This document shows, in pieces, positions 1-9,162 of a stretch of 64,000 bases of DNA (the first letter of the stretch is position 1; each line of letters starts with the position of its first letter). A program made the translations under genes and the position numbers. This DNA is from Rhodobacter sp. CZR27. Lineage in GTDB: Bacteria > Pseudomonadota > Alphaproteobacteria > Rhodobacterales > Rhodobacteraceae. The notes under the pieces are model-generated. The model did not search any database and had not been told where the DNA came from. It saw only the letters and a list, made by a program, of their open reading frames with translations. The DNA is taken from contig NZ_CP023548.1 of the NCBI RefSeq assembly GCF_002407205.1, forward strand, positions 2,814,501 to 2,878,500. Reading direction: 5' to 3'.

Positions 1-963
1 CCGCTGCACGGCCCGGTGACATCGCCGCGGCTTCAGACCCGGCTGGCGGGTCTGGTGCTGCCCAATCCTGTCGGTCTGGCCGCGGGCTACGACAAGAACG
101 CGGTGGCACTCGCGCCCCTGATGCGGGCCGGCTTCGGCTTCATCGAGGTCGGGGCGGCCACGCCCCGCCCGCAGCCGGGCAACCCGCAGCCGCGACTGTT
201 CCGGCTGGCCGAGGACCGCGCGGCGATCAACCGCTTCGGGTTCAACAACGATGGTGCCGCCACCATCTGCGCCCGGCTGGCGATGCGGCCGCGGGGCCCG
301 GTGCCGGTGGGGCTGAACCTTGGCGCGAACAAGGACAGCACGGACCGCGCGGCGGACTTCTGCGCTGTCTTCGCCGCCTGCGGCCCGCATGTCGACTTTG
401 TCACCGTGAACGTCTCGTCCCCCAACACCGAGCGGCTGCGCGATCTTCAGGGCCGGCAGGCGCTTTCGGCGCTGCTGTCGGGGGTGATGGCGGTGCAGGC
501 GGATCTGGCCACGCCTGTCCCGGTGTTTCTCAAGATCGCGCCCGATCTGGTGGACGAGGATCTGGCCGAGATCGCCGAGGTGGCGCTTGCCTCCGGCATT
601 GCCGGGATCGTGGCCACCAACACCACCCTTTCGCGCGAAGGGCTGAAAAGCGCGCATGCCTCGGAAACCGGGGGGCTGTCCGGCGCCCCGTTGTTCGAAC
701 GCTCCACCCGCGTGCTTGCGCGGCTGTCGCAGCTGACCGAGGGACGGCTGCCGCTGATCGGCGTGGGCGGCATCGCCACGGCCGAACAGGCCTATGCCAA
801 GATCCGGGCCGGGGCGACGGCGGTGCAGCTCTACACCGCCATGGTCTACGAGGGGATCGGCCTTGCCGCCCGCATCGCAACGGACCTTGACGCCCTTCTG
901 GCGCGGGACGGCCGTGCCAGCGTCAGCGATGCCACCGGAACGGGGCGCGGCGACTGGCTCTGA
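1..963 (+). CDS. pyrD: Dihydroorotate dehydrogenase (quinone), class 2, 5' end outside the window
   Basis: Oxidises dihydroorotate to orotate in pyrimidine synthesis, passing electrons to membrane quinone. The frame is open from base 1 and the protein enters with residues typical of the position just before the barrel, so the N-terminal membrane-association helix lies upstream; a GTG at 16 is in frame but would give about 315 residues, shorter than the usual 340-360. Visible signatures are [15 protein letters not shown] near the start, [19 protein letters not shown], the FMN-contacting NVSSPNT, the catalytic-loop serine in that segment, and the C-terminal phosphate-binding [11 protein letters not shown]. 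It converges on the next minus-strand gene across a hairpin. The window also holds pyrB, far away. Identity is secure; only the true start is unknown. Confidence 0.95.
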   Translation, partial: PLHGPVTSPRLQTRLAGLVLPNPVGLAAGYDKNAVALAPLMRAGFGFIEVGAATPRPQPGNPQPRLFRLAEDRAAINRFGFNNDGAATICARLAMRPRGPVPVGLNLGANKDSTDRAADFCAVFAACGPHVDFVTVNVSSPNTERLRDLQGRQALSALLSGVMAVQADLATPVPVFLKIAPDLVDEDLAEIAEVALASGIAGIVATNTTLSREGLKSAHASETGGLSGAPLFERSTRVLARLSQLTEGRLPLIGVGGIATAEQAYAKIRAGATAVQLYTAMVYEGIGLAARIATDLDALLARDGRASVSDATGTGRGDWL

Positions 964-964
964 T

Positions 965-991
965 CGCGCGGAAGAAAATCTTTTCCGCGCG
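965..991. terminator. Hairpin between convergent pyrD and the Lrp-like gene
   Basis: CGCGCGGAA at 965-973 pairs perfectly with TTCCGCGCG at 983-991 around a 9-base AT-rich loop. It lies directly after the pyrD stop and before the stop of the opposing gene, so it can serve as a bidirectional terminator. There is no long T tract. Confidence 0.6.
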
Positions 992-997
992 GCCGTG

Positions 998-1234
998 TCA
1001 GAAGGCCTTGAAGGTCATCGTCGTCAGCGTGCGCTGGATGCCGGGAATGTCGAAAAGCTTTTCCGACAGGAAGCGGCCCACATCCTGATCGGCCGGAACA
1101 TAGACCTTGGCCATCAGGTCGAAGTCGCCGGATGTCGAGTAAAGCTCGGACACCACCTCGCGGTCATAGATCGCATCGGCCACCTCGTAGGTCTTGCCGG
1201 GCATGCAGCGGAACTGGACGAAGACGCAGCGCAT
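998..1234 (-). CDS. Stand-alone Lrp/AsnC ligand-binding (RAM) domain protein
   Basis: A 78-residue protein that corresponds to the C-terminal alpha/beta RAM domain of Lrp/AsnC regulators, with no DNA-binding helix-turn-helix. The pattern of a short beta strand (CVFVQFRCMPG), an amphipathic helix, the SGDFDLMAKVYV segment and the closing IPGIQRTLTTMTF is characteristic of this fold. Such stand-alone RAM proteins form ring-shaped oligomers and probably bind small molecules such as amino acids, possibly modulating full-length Lrp partners. It is transcribed away from the helicase gene upstream and converges with pyrD. The specific ligand cannot be read from sequence. Confidence 0.8.
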   Translation of the reverse strand: MRCVFVQFRCMPGKTYEVADAIYDREVVSELYSTSGDFDLMAKVYVPADQDVGRFLSEKLFDIPGIQRTLTTMTFKAF

Positions 1235-1286
1235 GTGCTTGCTCCCTTGAACTTTTGCCGGACTTTAGCCGCGCCTTCCGGCGAAG

Positions 1287-2804
1287 TCACGCCTCAGGCT
1301 GCAGCTTCAGCCGGGGCGCCACGCGCGGCAGGTCCTCGACCGACAGCGGCTGCTGCGGCAGCGCCAGACGGTTGCGCACGACCCAGAGCAGCCGCTTCTC
1401 GGCCCGGGTGATCGCCACATAGGCCAGCCGCTTCCAGAGCGGCATCCCGGCCTCGCTGCGCCCCGCCTGCGCCGCAGCCCAGAGGTCGGGGGCGAAGACC
1501 TGCACCACCTCCCATTGCGAGCCCTGCGCCTTGTGGATCGTTACCGCCGCCCCGTGCAGGAAGGCCGCGCCCATCCGGGCCGCCGAGGGGATGAACGGCT
1601 CTTCCTCGCCCGGCTTCTCGATCTTGATGATCGAGGCGGCCGAGACCTGCGGGTCCTCGGCACCGATCACGTGCAGCTTTGCAAACCCCTCGCGGTTGCC
1701 GGGGCCGAGATAGATCACCTGAGCGCCCTTGATCAGCCCGCGCGCCTCGAGGTCGATCCGCTTCTTGCGGTGCTTCAGCGGCAGCTCGATCCCGTCGCAG
1801 ATCAGCGGCTCGCCCGGCAGAAGCTCGGTCTCGGGCGCGCCCTGCGCGGCGCGGAAGGCGGCGATCAGCCGGATTCGGGTCTGGTTGCGCCAGACCAGAA
1901 CCGGCGAGCGCGCCATGAGGTCGGCATCGACCCGCTGCGCGACCTGCACCCGCTCGTCGCGTCGGGCCGCCGCCTCGACCATGTCCTCGAAGCTCTCGAA
2001 GCTCAGGTCCGGATCGGCGAGCGCATGGGCAAGATCGAGAATCGGGTTGTCCTCGGCCTGGCGGTGGATGCGGCTCAGCGTCAGCTTCCGCGTCTCGCCC
2101 AGCATGTCGAACACCATCTTGCCGGATTGGCCGACCGGCGCCAGCTGCGCCGGATCGCCGAACAGCACCAGCGTCGGAAAGATCTCGCGCAGGTCGTCAA
2201 GCTGGCGTTCGTCCAGCATCGAGGCTTCATCGACGAAGCCCACGTCCAGCGGCTCCTCGCGCCGCTTCCACCCCTTGATGAAGTCCGACCCCCGGAGCCC
2301 CGCCGCCGCAAGCGCACCGGGGATCGACGCCACCTGATCGTAGAACGCCTTGGCCCGGTCGAGCGCCGTCTCGGACAGGCCCTCGACCTCGGGGCGCTTG
2401 CCGTTTCCGGCCAGCCATTCGGCAATGCGTTCGTATTGCGGATCATAGACCGGCGTGTAGAGGATGCGGTGGATCGTCGTCGCCGGCACGCCGCGCAGGC
2501 GCAGCACGCTGGCGGCCTTGTTGGTCGGCGCAAGGATCGCCAGTGTCCGCCGCTCCTTGCGCTTGCGCCCCTCCCAGTCGCCTGACACGATTTCGAGCCC
2601 GGCCTCGACCAGCGCCTTCGTCAGTGCGGCAAGCAGCATCGTCTTGCCGGAGCCCGCCTTGCCCACCACCGCGAGCACCGTGGACTTGCCCTCGACCGCG
2701 GAGCCGAGCGCCCCGCCGACCAGATCGACCCCCATGCCGCGCAGCTGGTCGGCCACGCGGTCATAGGCTTCGGCCTGATCTTCGGAGAAGGCAAGGGCTT
2801 GCAT
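1287..2804 (-). CDS. RecD-like superfamily 1 DNA helicase / AAA family ATPase
   Basis: About 505 residues. The Walker A motif VGKAGSGKT lies near residue 50, a Walker B-like VDEASML in the middle, FGDPAQLAPVG (motif III) follows, and the C-terminal UvrD_C_2 part contains AVTIHKAQGSQW and YVAITRAEKRL (motifs V/VI). These are the RecD/TraA/Pif1-type SF1 helicase motifs. It lacks the exonuclease and N-terminal domains of RecBCD subunits, so a free-standing 5'-3' helicase is most likely. I chose the ATG at 2804 (MQALAFSEDQ) over a longer in-frame start because the family begins with this short segment before the Q-motif-like region. Function in repair or replication is inferred from family only. 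Confidence 0.85.
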   Translation of the reverse strand: MQALAFSEDQAEAYDRVADQLRGMGVDLVGGALGSAVEGKSTVLAVVGKAGSGKTMLLAALTKALVEAGLEIVSGDWEGRKRKERRTLAILAPTNKAASVLRLRGVPATTIHRILYTPVYDPQYERIAEWLAGNGKRPEVEGLSETALDRAKAFYDQVASIPGALAAAGLRGSDFIKGWKRREEPLDVGFVDEASMLDERQLDDLREIFPTLVLFGDPAQLAPVGQSGKMVFDMLGETRKLTLSRIHRQAEDNPILDLAHALADPDLSFESFEDMVEAAARRDERVQVAQRVDADLMARSPVLVWRNQTRIRLIAAFRAAQGAPETELLPGEPLICDGIELPLKHRKKRIDLEARGLIKGAQVIYLGPGNREGFAKLHVIGAEDPQVSAASIIKIEKPGEEEPFIPSAARMGAAFLHGAAVTIHKAQGSQWEVVQVFAPDLWAAAQAGRSEAGMPLWKRLAYVAITRAEKRLLWVVRNRLALPQQPLSVEDLPRVAPRLKLQPEA

Positions 2805-2849
2805 GGCGCGACCATAGCCGCAGCCGTCCCGCAAGGCCAGCGCCGGCGC

Positions 2850-3029
2850 TCAGTTGCGCCGCGAGGGCGGGTCCTTCTCGTCCTCCGCAGGCTGCGGCGC
2901 GGACGGCGCGATCTCGGCTTGGGCAAGCCGGATCGTCTCGTCCAGGCCGGCTGCCAGCGTGGGCAGCGCGTTCCGCTCGGCGTAGCTGCGGAGGTCGCTC
3001 AGCACGTCGAGAATCCAGTCATGTGTCAT
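2850..3029 (-). CDS. Hypothetical 59-residue protein
   Basis: A short frame starting at an ATG at 3029, reading MTHDWILDVLSDLRSYAERN, then a helical stretch and a proline- and acid-rich tail ending PPSRRN. The N-terminal two thirds are predicted amphipathic helix. It lies 45 bp upstream of the helicase gene on the same strand and so could be co-transcribed. I recall similar short proteins in Rhodobacteraceae but cannot assign a function. The regular codon use and clean fit between neighbours support it being real. Confidence 0.6.
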   Translation of the reverse strand: MTHDWILDVLSDLRSYAERNALPTLAAGLDETIRLAQAEIAPSAPQPAEDEKDPPSRRN

Positions 3030-3137
3030 TGCGGCATAGGCGCCGGAATCGCCTTTCGGAGCAAGTCTTTCTACCGCAAGGCGAACTCGGGAGCTGCGGC
3101 GCTGTCAACCGGGCTTTTGCGCCTGATTTGACATAAA

Positions 3138-3163
3138 CCGCCGCACCGATACCGATGCGGCGG
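3138..3163 (-). terminator. Candidate intrinsic terminator of ccr
   Basis: Downstream of the ccr stop, CCGCCGCA at 3138-3145 pairs with TGCGGCGG at 3156-3163. Read on the minus strand the stem is followed by TTTAT, which fits a weak intrinsic terminator. Confidence 0.55.
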
Positions 3164-3188
3164 CCGAAAAGCCGGGGTTGGTGCCGCC

Positions 3189-4481
3189 TCAGTCCTTGCG
3201 CGAGGCGTCCAGAACGTCGGCGAAGGTGCGCAGGCCGGTCCGCATGGCCTGCACAAGAACGGCCATGTTCCCGGGCTTGTGCTGGTTGCGGTACATCTTC
3301 ATGTGGGCCGAGGGGATATCCGCCCAGGGAAAGACCTCGGACATGCAGGGGTCAAGCCGGCGCTCGATCATCAGCTGGTTCGCCGCCGACGCCTGCTTGA
3401 GGTTGGCGAAGTGGCTGCCCTGCAGGCGCTTCTGGTGCATCCACATGTAGCGCACGTCGAAGGTGCAGTTGAAGCCGGTGGTGCCCGCGCAGATCACCAC
3501 CATGCCGCCCTTCTTCACCACCAGCGACGAGACCGGGAAGGTCGCCTCGCCCGGATGCTCGAACACCATGTCGACGTTGACGCCCTTGCCGGTGATGTCC
3601 CAGATCGCCTTGCCGAACTTGCGCGCCTCCTTCAGCCACTCGTTGTATTCCGGCGAGTTGACCTTGGGCAGTTGCCCCCAGCACTTGAAGTCCTTGCGGT
3701 TGATCACGCCCTTGGCGCCCAGCCCCATGACGAAATCGCGCTTGTCCTCTTCCGAGATCACGCCGATGGCATTCGCGCCCGCGGTGTTGATCAGTTGGAT
3801 GGCATAGGAGCCGAGGCCGCCCGAGGCGCCCCAGACCAGCACGTTCTGCCCCGGCTTCAGGTCGTGCGGCTTGTGGCCGAACAGCATCCGGTAGGCGGTG
3901 GCCAGCGTCAGCGTGTAGCAGGCGCTTTCTTCCCAGGTCAGGTGCTTCGGACGCTTCATCAGCTGCTGCGCCTGCACGCGGGTGAACTGCGCGAAGCTGC
4001 CGTCGGGCGTCTCGTAGCCCCAGATCCGCTGGCTCGGCGAATACATCGGGTCGCCGCCGTTGCATTCCTCGTCGTCGCCGTCGTCCTGGTTGCAATGGAT
4101 GACGACCTCGTCGCCGACCTTCCAGCGCTTCACCTTGTCGCCCACTGCCCAGACGATGCCCGAGGCGTCCGAGCCCGCGATGTGGAAGGGCGCCTTGTGC
4201 ACGTCGAAGGGCGAGATCGGCACGCCGAGGCCGGCCCAGATGCCGTTGTAGTTCACGCCCGCCGCCATCACGAGGACCAGCACCTCGTGGCTGTCGATGG
4301 AAGGCGTCTCGACCACCTCGACCTGCATCGCCTTGTCCGGCTCGCCGTGACGCTCGCGCCGGATGGCCCAGGCATACATCTGCTTCGGCACGTGGCCCAT
4401 CGGAGGCATTTCCCCGATCTCGTAGAGGTCCTTCTTGGGAGCGTCATAGGCGACGATGTCGCTTTGCACGTCGAGGGCCAT
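3189..4481 (-). CDS. ccr: Crotonyl-CoA carboxylase/reductase
   Basis: Reductively carboxylates crotonyl-CoA to ethylmalonyl-CoA with NADPH and CO2, the key reaction of the ethylmalonyl-CoA pathway for acetyl-CoA assimilation. The 430-residue protein is a medium-chain dehydrogenase/reductase: an N-terminal GroES-like domain with VLVMAAGVNYNGIWAGLG, the family-specific CNQDDGDDEECNGGD insertion, then the Rossmann glycine motif WGASGGLGSYAIQL near residue 214. The length and the insertion separate Ccr from ordinary enoyl-thioester reductases. The start ATG at 4481 is preceded by AAGGAGG at good spacing. It is divergent from ecm, with a small secreted-protein gene between them, matching the arrangement I remember for R. 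sphaeroides. Expression is presumably acetate-responsive; no operator is evident. Confidence 0.96.
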   Translation of the reverse strand: MALDVQSDIVAYDAPKKDLYEIGEMPPMGHVPKQMYAWAIRRERHGEPDKAMQVEVVETPSIDSHEVLVLVMAAGVNYNGIWAGLGVPISPFDVHKAPFHIAGSDASGIVWAVGDKVKRWKVGDEVVIHCNQDDGDDEECNGGDPMYSPSQRIWGYETPDGSFAQFTRVQAQQLMKRPKHLTWEESACYTLTLATAYRMLFGHKPHDLKPGQNVLVWGASGGLGSYAIQLINTAGANAIGVISEEDKRDFVMGLGAKGVINRKDFKCWGQLPKVNSPEYNEWLKEARKFGKAIWDITGKGVNVDMVFEHPGEATFPVSSLVVKKGGMVVICAGTTGFNCTFDVRYMWMHQKRLQGSHFANLKQASAANQLMIERRLDPCMSEVFPWADIPSAHMKMYRNQHKPGNMAVLVQAMRTGLRTFADVLDASRKD

Positions 4482-4600
4482 GCTTGCCTCCTTGGTCCGA
4501 ACTGGGTGCCGCAGCGCAGAATCGCCGGGCGGGATACGATCAGATACGGCCGGAGCCGCAAGAATGCAATAGATGCAGCGGCGATTTTGTAATATTATGT

Positions 4601-4635
4601 CCGCCGCGACGCAGCGTAAGCCGCGGCCGCGGCGG
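4601..4635 (-). terminator. Candidate hairpin between the secreted-protein gene and ccr
   Basis: CCGCCGCG at 4601-4608 pairs with CGCGGCGG at 4628-4635. On the minus strand it follows the stop of the small secreted-protein gene and is followed by the AT-rich ACATAATATTACAAAAT, which may be terminator tail, ccr promoter, or both. The 19-base loop is long, so this is tentative. Confidence 0.35.
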
Positions 4636-4640
4636 CATGC

Positions 4641-4970
4641 TCAGTGGAAGGTGAAGGTCGCGACCTCGCAGATGTTCACGCCCGGTTCGACCACCTCGTC
4701 ATCATCCTCGAAGATGGCACGGAAGTCGAACTTGCAGTAGCCCGACGCGTCGTCGAAGTTGATGATGACCGACTGGCCCGAAGGCAGCACGCTGTCCCCG
4801 AGAATATCCTCTTCCCAGTTGTCGGTACCGGAGTTGGAGCCGTAGAACCGCACGATGGTGTATCCGGTCTCGTTGACGATGCGGACCCTTCGATCGAGCG
4901 CGGAGGCCGGTTGAAGGCCGGTCGCGAGCAGCGCGACCACAAGAAGGCAGAGGGACGGAAGGCGGTGCAT
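4641..4970 (-). CDS. Small secreted protein of unknown function
   Basis: About 109 residues from the ATG at 4970, which is preceded by GGAG. The N terminus MHRLPSLCLLVVALLATGL followed by QPASA-L is a typical Sec signal peptide with a cleavage site near residue 25. The mature part is a small acidic domain with two cysteines (YCKFDF and NICEV) that could form a disulfide, and the segment RIVNETGYTIVRFYGSN. A longer in-frame start exists but would bury the signal peptide. The gene sits between ccr and ecm, on the ccr strand, so it might be read together with ccr. No function is recognised. Confidence 0.7.
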   Translation of the reverse strand: MHRLPSLCLLVVALLATGLQPASALDRRVRIVNETGYTIVRFYGSNSGTDNWEEDILGDSVLPSGQSVIINFDDASGYCKFDFRAIFEDDDEVVEPGVNICEVATFTFH

Positions 4971-5091
4971 CGGAACTCTCCGGAACTGGACCCGGCGCGG
5001 GAGTCGCGCCATGCTCACGATCCCGTGAGGCGAGCGCGGGAACAAGAAGAAGATGCCGAGGATCCTCGGAATCGCGCCGCAACGCAGCGAA

Positions 5092-5120
5092 TTGACAGAG
5101 ACATTATCTTTCGCGTATCC
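5092..5120 (+). promoter_or_regulatory. Candidate ecm promoter
   Basis: TTGACA at 5092-5097 is an exact -35 match; with a 17-base spacer the -10 candidate is GTATCC at 5115-5120. The region is AT-richer than its surroundings and lies 48 bases before the ecm start, which has GAGGAG as ribosome-binding site. Confidence 0.4.
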
Positions 5121-5167
5121 ACACCCAACCGCAACTTCCTTGCCCGCTCGACCAGAGGAGTTCTGCC

Positions 5168-7126
5168 ATGACCCAGAAGGAAAGCCCCTGGCTGTTCCGG
5201 ACCTATGCCGGCCATTCCACGGCGAAGGCGTCGAATGCCCTCTATCGGACCAACCTCGCGAAGGGGCAGACGGGCCTCTCGGTGGCCTTCGACCTGCCGA
5301 CTCAGACGGGCTACGACAGCGACCATGAACTGGCGCGCGGCGAGGTCGGCAAGGTGGGCGTTCCGGTCTGCAACCTGGGCGACATGCGGGCGCTGTTCGA
5401 CCAGATCCCGCTCGAGCAGATGAACACCTCGATGACGATCAACGCGACCGCCCCCTGGCTGCTCGCGCTCTACATCGCGGTGGCCGAGGAACAGGGCGCG
5501 GACGTCTCGAAGCTGCAGGGCACGGTGCAGAACGACCTGATGAAGGAGTATCTGAGCCGCGGCACCTACATCTGCCCGCCGAAGCCCTCGCTCCGGATGA
5601 TCACCGACGTCGCGGCCTACACGCAGCAGCACCTGCCGAAGTGGAACCCGATGAACGTCTGCTCCTACCACCTGCAGGAAGCGGGGGCGACACCGGAGCA
5701 GGAGCTCGCCTTCGCGCTGGCCACCGCCGTGGCGGTACTCGACGACCTCAAGGGCAAGGTGCCGGAGGCGCAGTTCCCGGCGATGGTGGGACGGATCTCG
5801 TTCTTCGTGAACGCCGGCATCCGCTTCGTGACCGAGATGTGCAAGATGCGCGCCTTCGTCGATCTCTGGGACGAGATCTGCCGCGACCGCTACGGCATCG
5901 CCGAGGAGAAATACCGCCGCTTCCGCTACGGCGTGCAGGTCAACTCGCTGGGCCTGACCGAGCAGCAGCCGGAGAACAACGTCTACCGCATCCTGATCGA
6001 GATGCTGGCCGTCACGCTGTCGAAGAAGGCCCGTGCCCGTGCGGTGCAACTCCCGGCCTGGAACGAGGCGCTCGGCCTGCCGCGCCCGTGGGACCAGCAG
6101 TGGTCGCTCCGGATGCAGCAGATCCTGGCCTATGAATCCGACCTGCTGGAATACGACGACCTCTTCGACGGCAACCCCGCCATCGACCGCAAGGTCGAGG
6201 CGCTGAAGGCCGGCGCGCGCGAGGAACTGGCGCATATCGACGCGATGGGCGGGGCGATCCAGGCGATCGACTACATGAAGGCCCGCCTCGTCGAGGCCAA
6301 TGCCGAGCGCATCGCAAAAATCGAATCGGGCGACACGGTCGTCGTCGGCGTGAACCGCTGGACCGAGGCCGCGCCTTCGCCGCTTACCACCGGCGACGGC
6401 GCGATCATGGTCGCCGATCCGGAAGCAGAGCGTGACCAGATCGAGCGCCTGCAAGCCTGGCGCGCCGCGCGGGACGAGGCCGCGGTCCAGGCCGCGCTGG
6501 CCGCGCTGCGCCGTGCCGCCGCCGCGGGCGAGAACGTGATGCCGGCCTCGGTCGCCGCCGCCAAGGCGGGTGCCACCACCGGCGAATGGGCCGCCGAACT
6601 CCGCGCCGCCTTCGGCGAGTATCGTGGCCCGACCGGCGTTTCACGCGCGCCGTCCAACCGGACCGAGGGGCTGGAGCCGATCCGCGAGGCCGTTCAGGCC
6701 GTGTCCGCACGCCTCGGCCGTCCGCTGAAGTTCCTCGTCGGCAAGCCGGGCCTCGACGGCCATTCGAACGGAGCCGAACAGATCGCGGCCCGCGCCCGCG
6801 ACTGCGGCATGGACATCACCTATGACGGCATCCGCCTGACGCCCTCTGAAATCGTCGCCAAGGCGGTCGAGGAGCAGGCCCATGTCATCGGCCTCTCGAT
6901 CCTCTCCGGCTCGCACATGCCGCTGATCATCGAGGTGCTGGAGCGGATGCGCGCCGCGCAGCTCGACGTGCCGCTGGTCGTCGGCGGCATCATCCCGGAC
7001 GAGGATGCCGACCAGCTCCGCGCCCTGGGCGTGGCGGCGGTCTACACGCCCAAGGACTTCGAGCTGAACCGGATCATGATGGATATCGTCGGGCTCGTGG
7101 ACCGGACGGCGCTGGCCGCGGAATAG
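5168..7126 (+). CDS. ecm: Ethylmalonyl-CoA mutase, coenzyme B12-dependent
   Basis: Isomerises (2R)-ethylmalonyl-CoA to (2S)-methylsuccinyl-CoA in the ethylmalonyl-CoA pathway, the step after Ccr. The 652-residue chain has the methylmalonyl-CoA-mutase-type TIM barrel (GLSVAFDLPTQTGYDSDH, MNTSMTINATAPWLL, GTVQNDLMKEYLSRGTY) and a C-terminal B12-binding domain with the base-off motif DGHSNG at about residues 530-535 and GLSILSGSH. Its length and substrate-pocket segment fit the single-chain Ecm/MeaA group rather than the larger MutAB. The ATG at 5168 has GAGGAG upstream. It is divergent from ccr, its pathway partner, and converges with lpd across a strong hairpin. Confidence 0.95.
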   Translation: MTQKESPWLFRTYAGHSTAKASNALYRTNLAKGQTGLSVAFDLPTQTGYDSDHELARGEVGKVGVPVCNLGDMRALFDQIPLEQMNTSMTINATAPWLLALYIAVAEEQGADVSKLQGTVQNDLMKEYLSRGTYICPPKPSLRMITDVAAYTQQHLPKWNPMNVCSYHLQEAGATPEQELAFALATAVAVLDDLKGKVPEAQFPAMVGRISFFVNAGIRFVTEMCKMRAFVDLWDEICRDRYGIAEEKYRRFRYGVQVNSLGLTEQQPENNVYRILIEMLAVTLSKKARARAVQLPAWNEALGLPRPWDQQWSLRMQQILAYESDLLEYDDLFDGNPAIDRKVEALKAGAREELAHIDAMGGAIQAIDYMKARLVEANAERIAKIESGDTVVVGVNRWTEAAPSPLTTGDGAIMVADPEAERDQIERLQAWRAARDEAAVQAALAALRRAAAAGENVMPASVAAAKAGATTGEWAAELRAAFGEYRGPTGVSRAPSNRTEGLEPIREAVQAVSARLGRPLKFLVGKPGLDGHSNGAEQIAARARDCGMDITYDGIRLTPSEIVAKAVEEQAHVIGLSILSGSHMPLIIEVLERMRAAQLDVPLVVGGIIPDEDADQLRALGVAAVYTPKDFELNRIMMDIVGLVDRTALAAE

Positions 7127-7212
7127 GAATCCCTCGCGTCCCGGCTCTCTTGGCCGACTGGCCGGGACCACCTGAGCGTGCCGCCAAAAGCGGCAGGCGA
7201 GGCAAAGGGCGT

Positions 7213-7240
7213 GACGCCCGGCCCTTCGGGGCCGGGCGTC
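7213..7240. terminator. Bidirectional terminator between ecm and lpd
   Basis: A perfect 12-bp stem, 7213-7224 with 7229-7240, closes on a TTCG tetraloop flanked by a C-G pair, an exceptionally stable RNA hairpin. It stands between two convergent genes and would also end the whole suc-lpd transcript. Confidence 0.8.
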
Positions 7241-7276
7241 TCAGTCTGGTTCGAACGGAAGCGCTGCCCGCCCCCG

Positions 7277-8662
7277 TCAGGCGTGGATCGCCCCGTCGCC
7301 GCAGGCCAGCGCCGCCTCGCGCACCGCCTCGGACCAGGTGGGATGGGCGTGACAGGTCAGCGCCAGATCCTGCGCCGAGGCACCGAACTCCATCGCCACG
7401 CAGACCTCGTGGATCAGGTCGCCCGCCGCCGGGCCGATGATGTGGCAGCCGAGGATGCGGTCGGTCTCCTTGTCGGCGATGATCTTCACGAAGCCCTCGG
7501 CCTGGAACACCGCCTTGGCGCGCGCATTGCCCATGAAGGGGAACTTGCCGACCTTGTAGGCACGGCCCTGCTCCTTCAGCATCTCCTCGGTCTGGCCGAC
7601 GCTCGCGACCTCCGGCGTCGTATAGATCACGCCCGGGATCACGCCATAGTTCACATGGCCGTGCTTCCCGGCGAGGACCTCGGCCACCGCCATGCCCTCG
7701 TCCTCGGCCTTGTGCGCGAGCATCGGCCCCGGCACGGCGTCGCCGATGGCGTAGATGCCCGGCACGCTGGTACGGAAGTGACCGTCGATCTTCACCATGC
7801 CCTTCAGCATCTCGACGCCCAGTGCCTCGAGCCCGAGGCCAGCGGTGTAAGGCTTCCGCCCGGTCGCCACCAGCACCGCGTCAGTGGTGACGCTCGCCTC
7901 CTTGCCGTCCTTCTTCGCCGCCCAGGTCACGGAGGCCTTGCCGTCCTGCACCACCGCACCCTTCACGGCGGCGCCCAGCACGAACTCCATCCCCTGCTTG
8001 GCGAGGATGCGCTGGAAGGTCTTGATCACCTCGCCGTCCGCGCCGGGGATGATCTTGTCCATGTATTCGACGACGGTCACCTTCGTGCCCAGCCGGGCAT
8101 AGACCGAGCCCAGTTCCAGCCCGATCACGCCCGCGCCGATCACCACCAGGCTCTCGGGGATCTTCTCCATGGCGAGCGCGCCGGTCGAGGTCACGATCAC
8201 CTTCTCGTCCACCTCGACGCCCGGCAGGCTCGCGGCCTCCGATCCGGTGGCGATCACGATGGACTTCGCCTCGTGAACCTCGTCGCCGACCTTCACCTTG
8301 CCCGGCTCGGGGATCGAGCCCCAGCCCTTGAGCCAGGTCACCTTGTTCTTCTTGAACAGGAACTCGATGCCCTTGGTGTTGCCGCTGACGACGTCCTCCT
8401 TGTAGGCCTGCATCTTCGCCCAGTCGACGGTCGGGTGCCCGCCCATCAGGCCCATCTTCTCGAAGTTCTCGTGCACCTCATGCAGTTGATGCGTCGCGTG
8501 CAGGAGCGCCTTCGACGGGATGCAGCCCACGTTGAGGCAGGTGCCGCCGAGGCTGTCGCGGCCCTCGACCACGGCGGTCTTCAGCCCGAGCTGCGCGCAG
8601 CGGATGGCGCAAACATAGCCGCCCGGGCCCGCGCCGATGATGATGACGTCAAAAGTAGCCAT
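7277..8662 (-). CDS. lpd: Dihydrolipoyl dehydrogenase (E3)
   Basis: Reoxidises the dihydrolipoyl arms of 2-oxoglutarate dehydrogenase with NAD+. The 461-residue flavoprotein has the N-terminal FAD motif [17 protein letters not shown], the redox pair in GGTCLNVGC (C42 and C47), the NAD motif [17 protein letters not shown], the second FAD motif [15 protein letters not shown], and the C-terminal interface catalytic pair in CHAHPTWSE. It is the last gene of the minus-strand operon sucC-GT-sucD-sucA-sucB-MAPEG-lpd, so it is most likely the E3 of that complex, though it may also serve other 2-oxoacid dehydrogenases. Confidence 0.96.
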   Translation of the reverse strand: MATFDVIIIGAGPGGYVCAIRCAQLGLKTAVVEGRDSLGGTCLNVGCIPSKALLHATHQLHEVHENFEKMGLMGGHPTVDWAKMQAYKEDVVSGNTKGIEFLFKKNKVTWLKGWGSIPEPGKVKVGDEVHEAKSIVIATGSEAASLPGVEVDEKVIVTSTGALAMEKIPESLVVIGAGVIGLELGSVYARLGTKVTVVEYMDKIIPGADGEVIKTFQRILAKQGMEFVLGAAVKGAVVQDGKASVTWAAKKDGKEASVTTDAVLVATGRKPYTAGLGLEALGVEMLKGMVKIDGHFRTSVPGIYAIGDAVPGPMLAHKAEDEGMAVAEVLAGKHGHVNYGVIPGVIYTTPEVASVGQTEEMLKEQGRAYKVGKFPFMGNARAKAVFQAEGFVKIIADKETDRILGCHIIGPAAGDLIHEVCVAMEFGASAQDLALTCHAHPTWSEAVREAALACGDGAIHA

Positions 8663-8714
8663 GTCGGCCTCCGGTTCAGGGCGTCCCGCCGCGCGCGGCG
8701 GGGGCGCCGCAGGA

Positions 8715-9110
8715 TCAGATCAGCGCGGCGAGAAGCATCGCCACCGTTGCAAGGAAGCCCACGGCCCAGATGGCCGAGCGCCACGGCACCCAGCCCAGCG
8801 CATAGGCGGGGACGTAAAGCACGCGGGCCAGCAGATAGACCCAGGCCATCGTTGCGGTGAAGCCGGTCGATTCGTTGCCCAGCGTCACGACGACAACGGC
8901 GAGGGTGAAGAGGATCAGCCCCTCGAAGTGGTTGTTCATCGCCCGCTGAAGCCGCGCCGTCAGCGTGGACAGCTGCAGGTCCGGCGCCCGGTCGCGCGGG
9001 CTCATGGTGTAGTTGGCACCCAGCTCCATGTTCGCGAACACCGAGAAGGGCAGGAAGGTCGCGGCCTGCAAGAGGCCGGCAAGGCAGAGGGCAGTCAGTT
9101 CGGCAGTCAT
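8715..9110 (-). CDS. MAPEG family integral membrane protein
   Basis: A 131-residue protein with four predicted membrane helices and the MAPEG-type segment [19 protein letters not shown], in which the N and E lie at the position that binds glutathione in eukaryotic members. In bacteria the function is generally unknown. It is inserted between sucB and lpd, 52 bp after sucB, and is therefore part of the suc transcript. I recall the same arrangement in R. sphaeroides. A role tied to 2-oxoglutarate dehydrogenase is not established. Confidence 0.8.
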   Translation of the reverse strand: MTAELTALCLAGLLQAATFLPFSVFANMELGANYTMSPRDRAPDLQLSTLTARLQRAMNNHFEGLILFTLAVVVVTLGNESTGFTATMAWVYLLARVLYVPAYALGWVPWRSAIWAVGFLATVAMLLAALI

Positions 9111-9162
9111 CAGGGTCCCCGGACGCGGACGGCCCCGGGACTTCCCCGGGGCCGTGCTGGTT

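Noticed and set aside
5015..6454. Minus-strand open frame opposite ecm, nearly 480 codons
   Set aside because: Composition is that of a shadow and ecm on the plus strand is certain.
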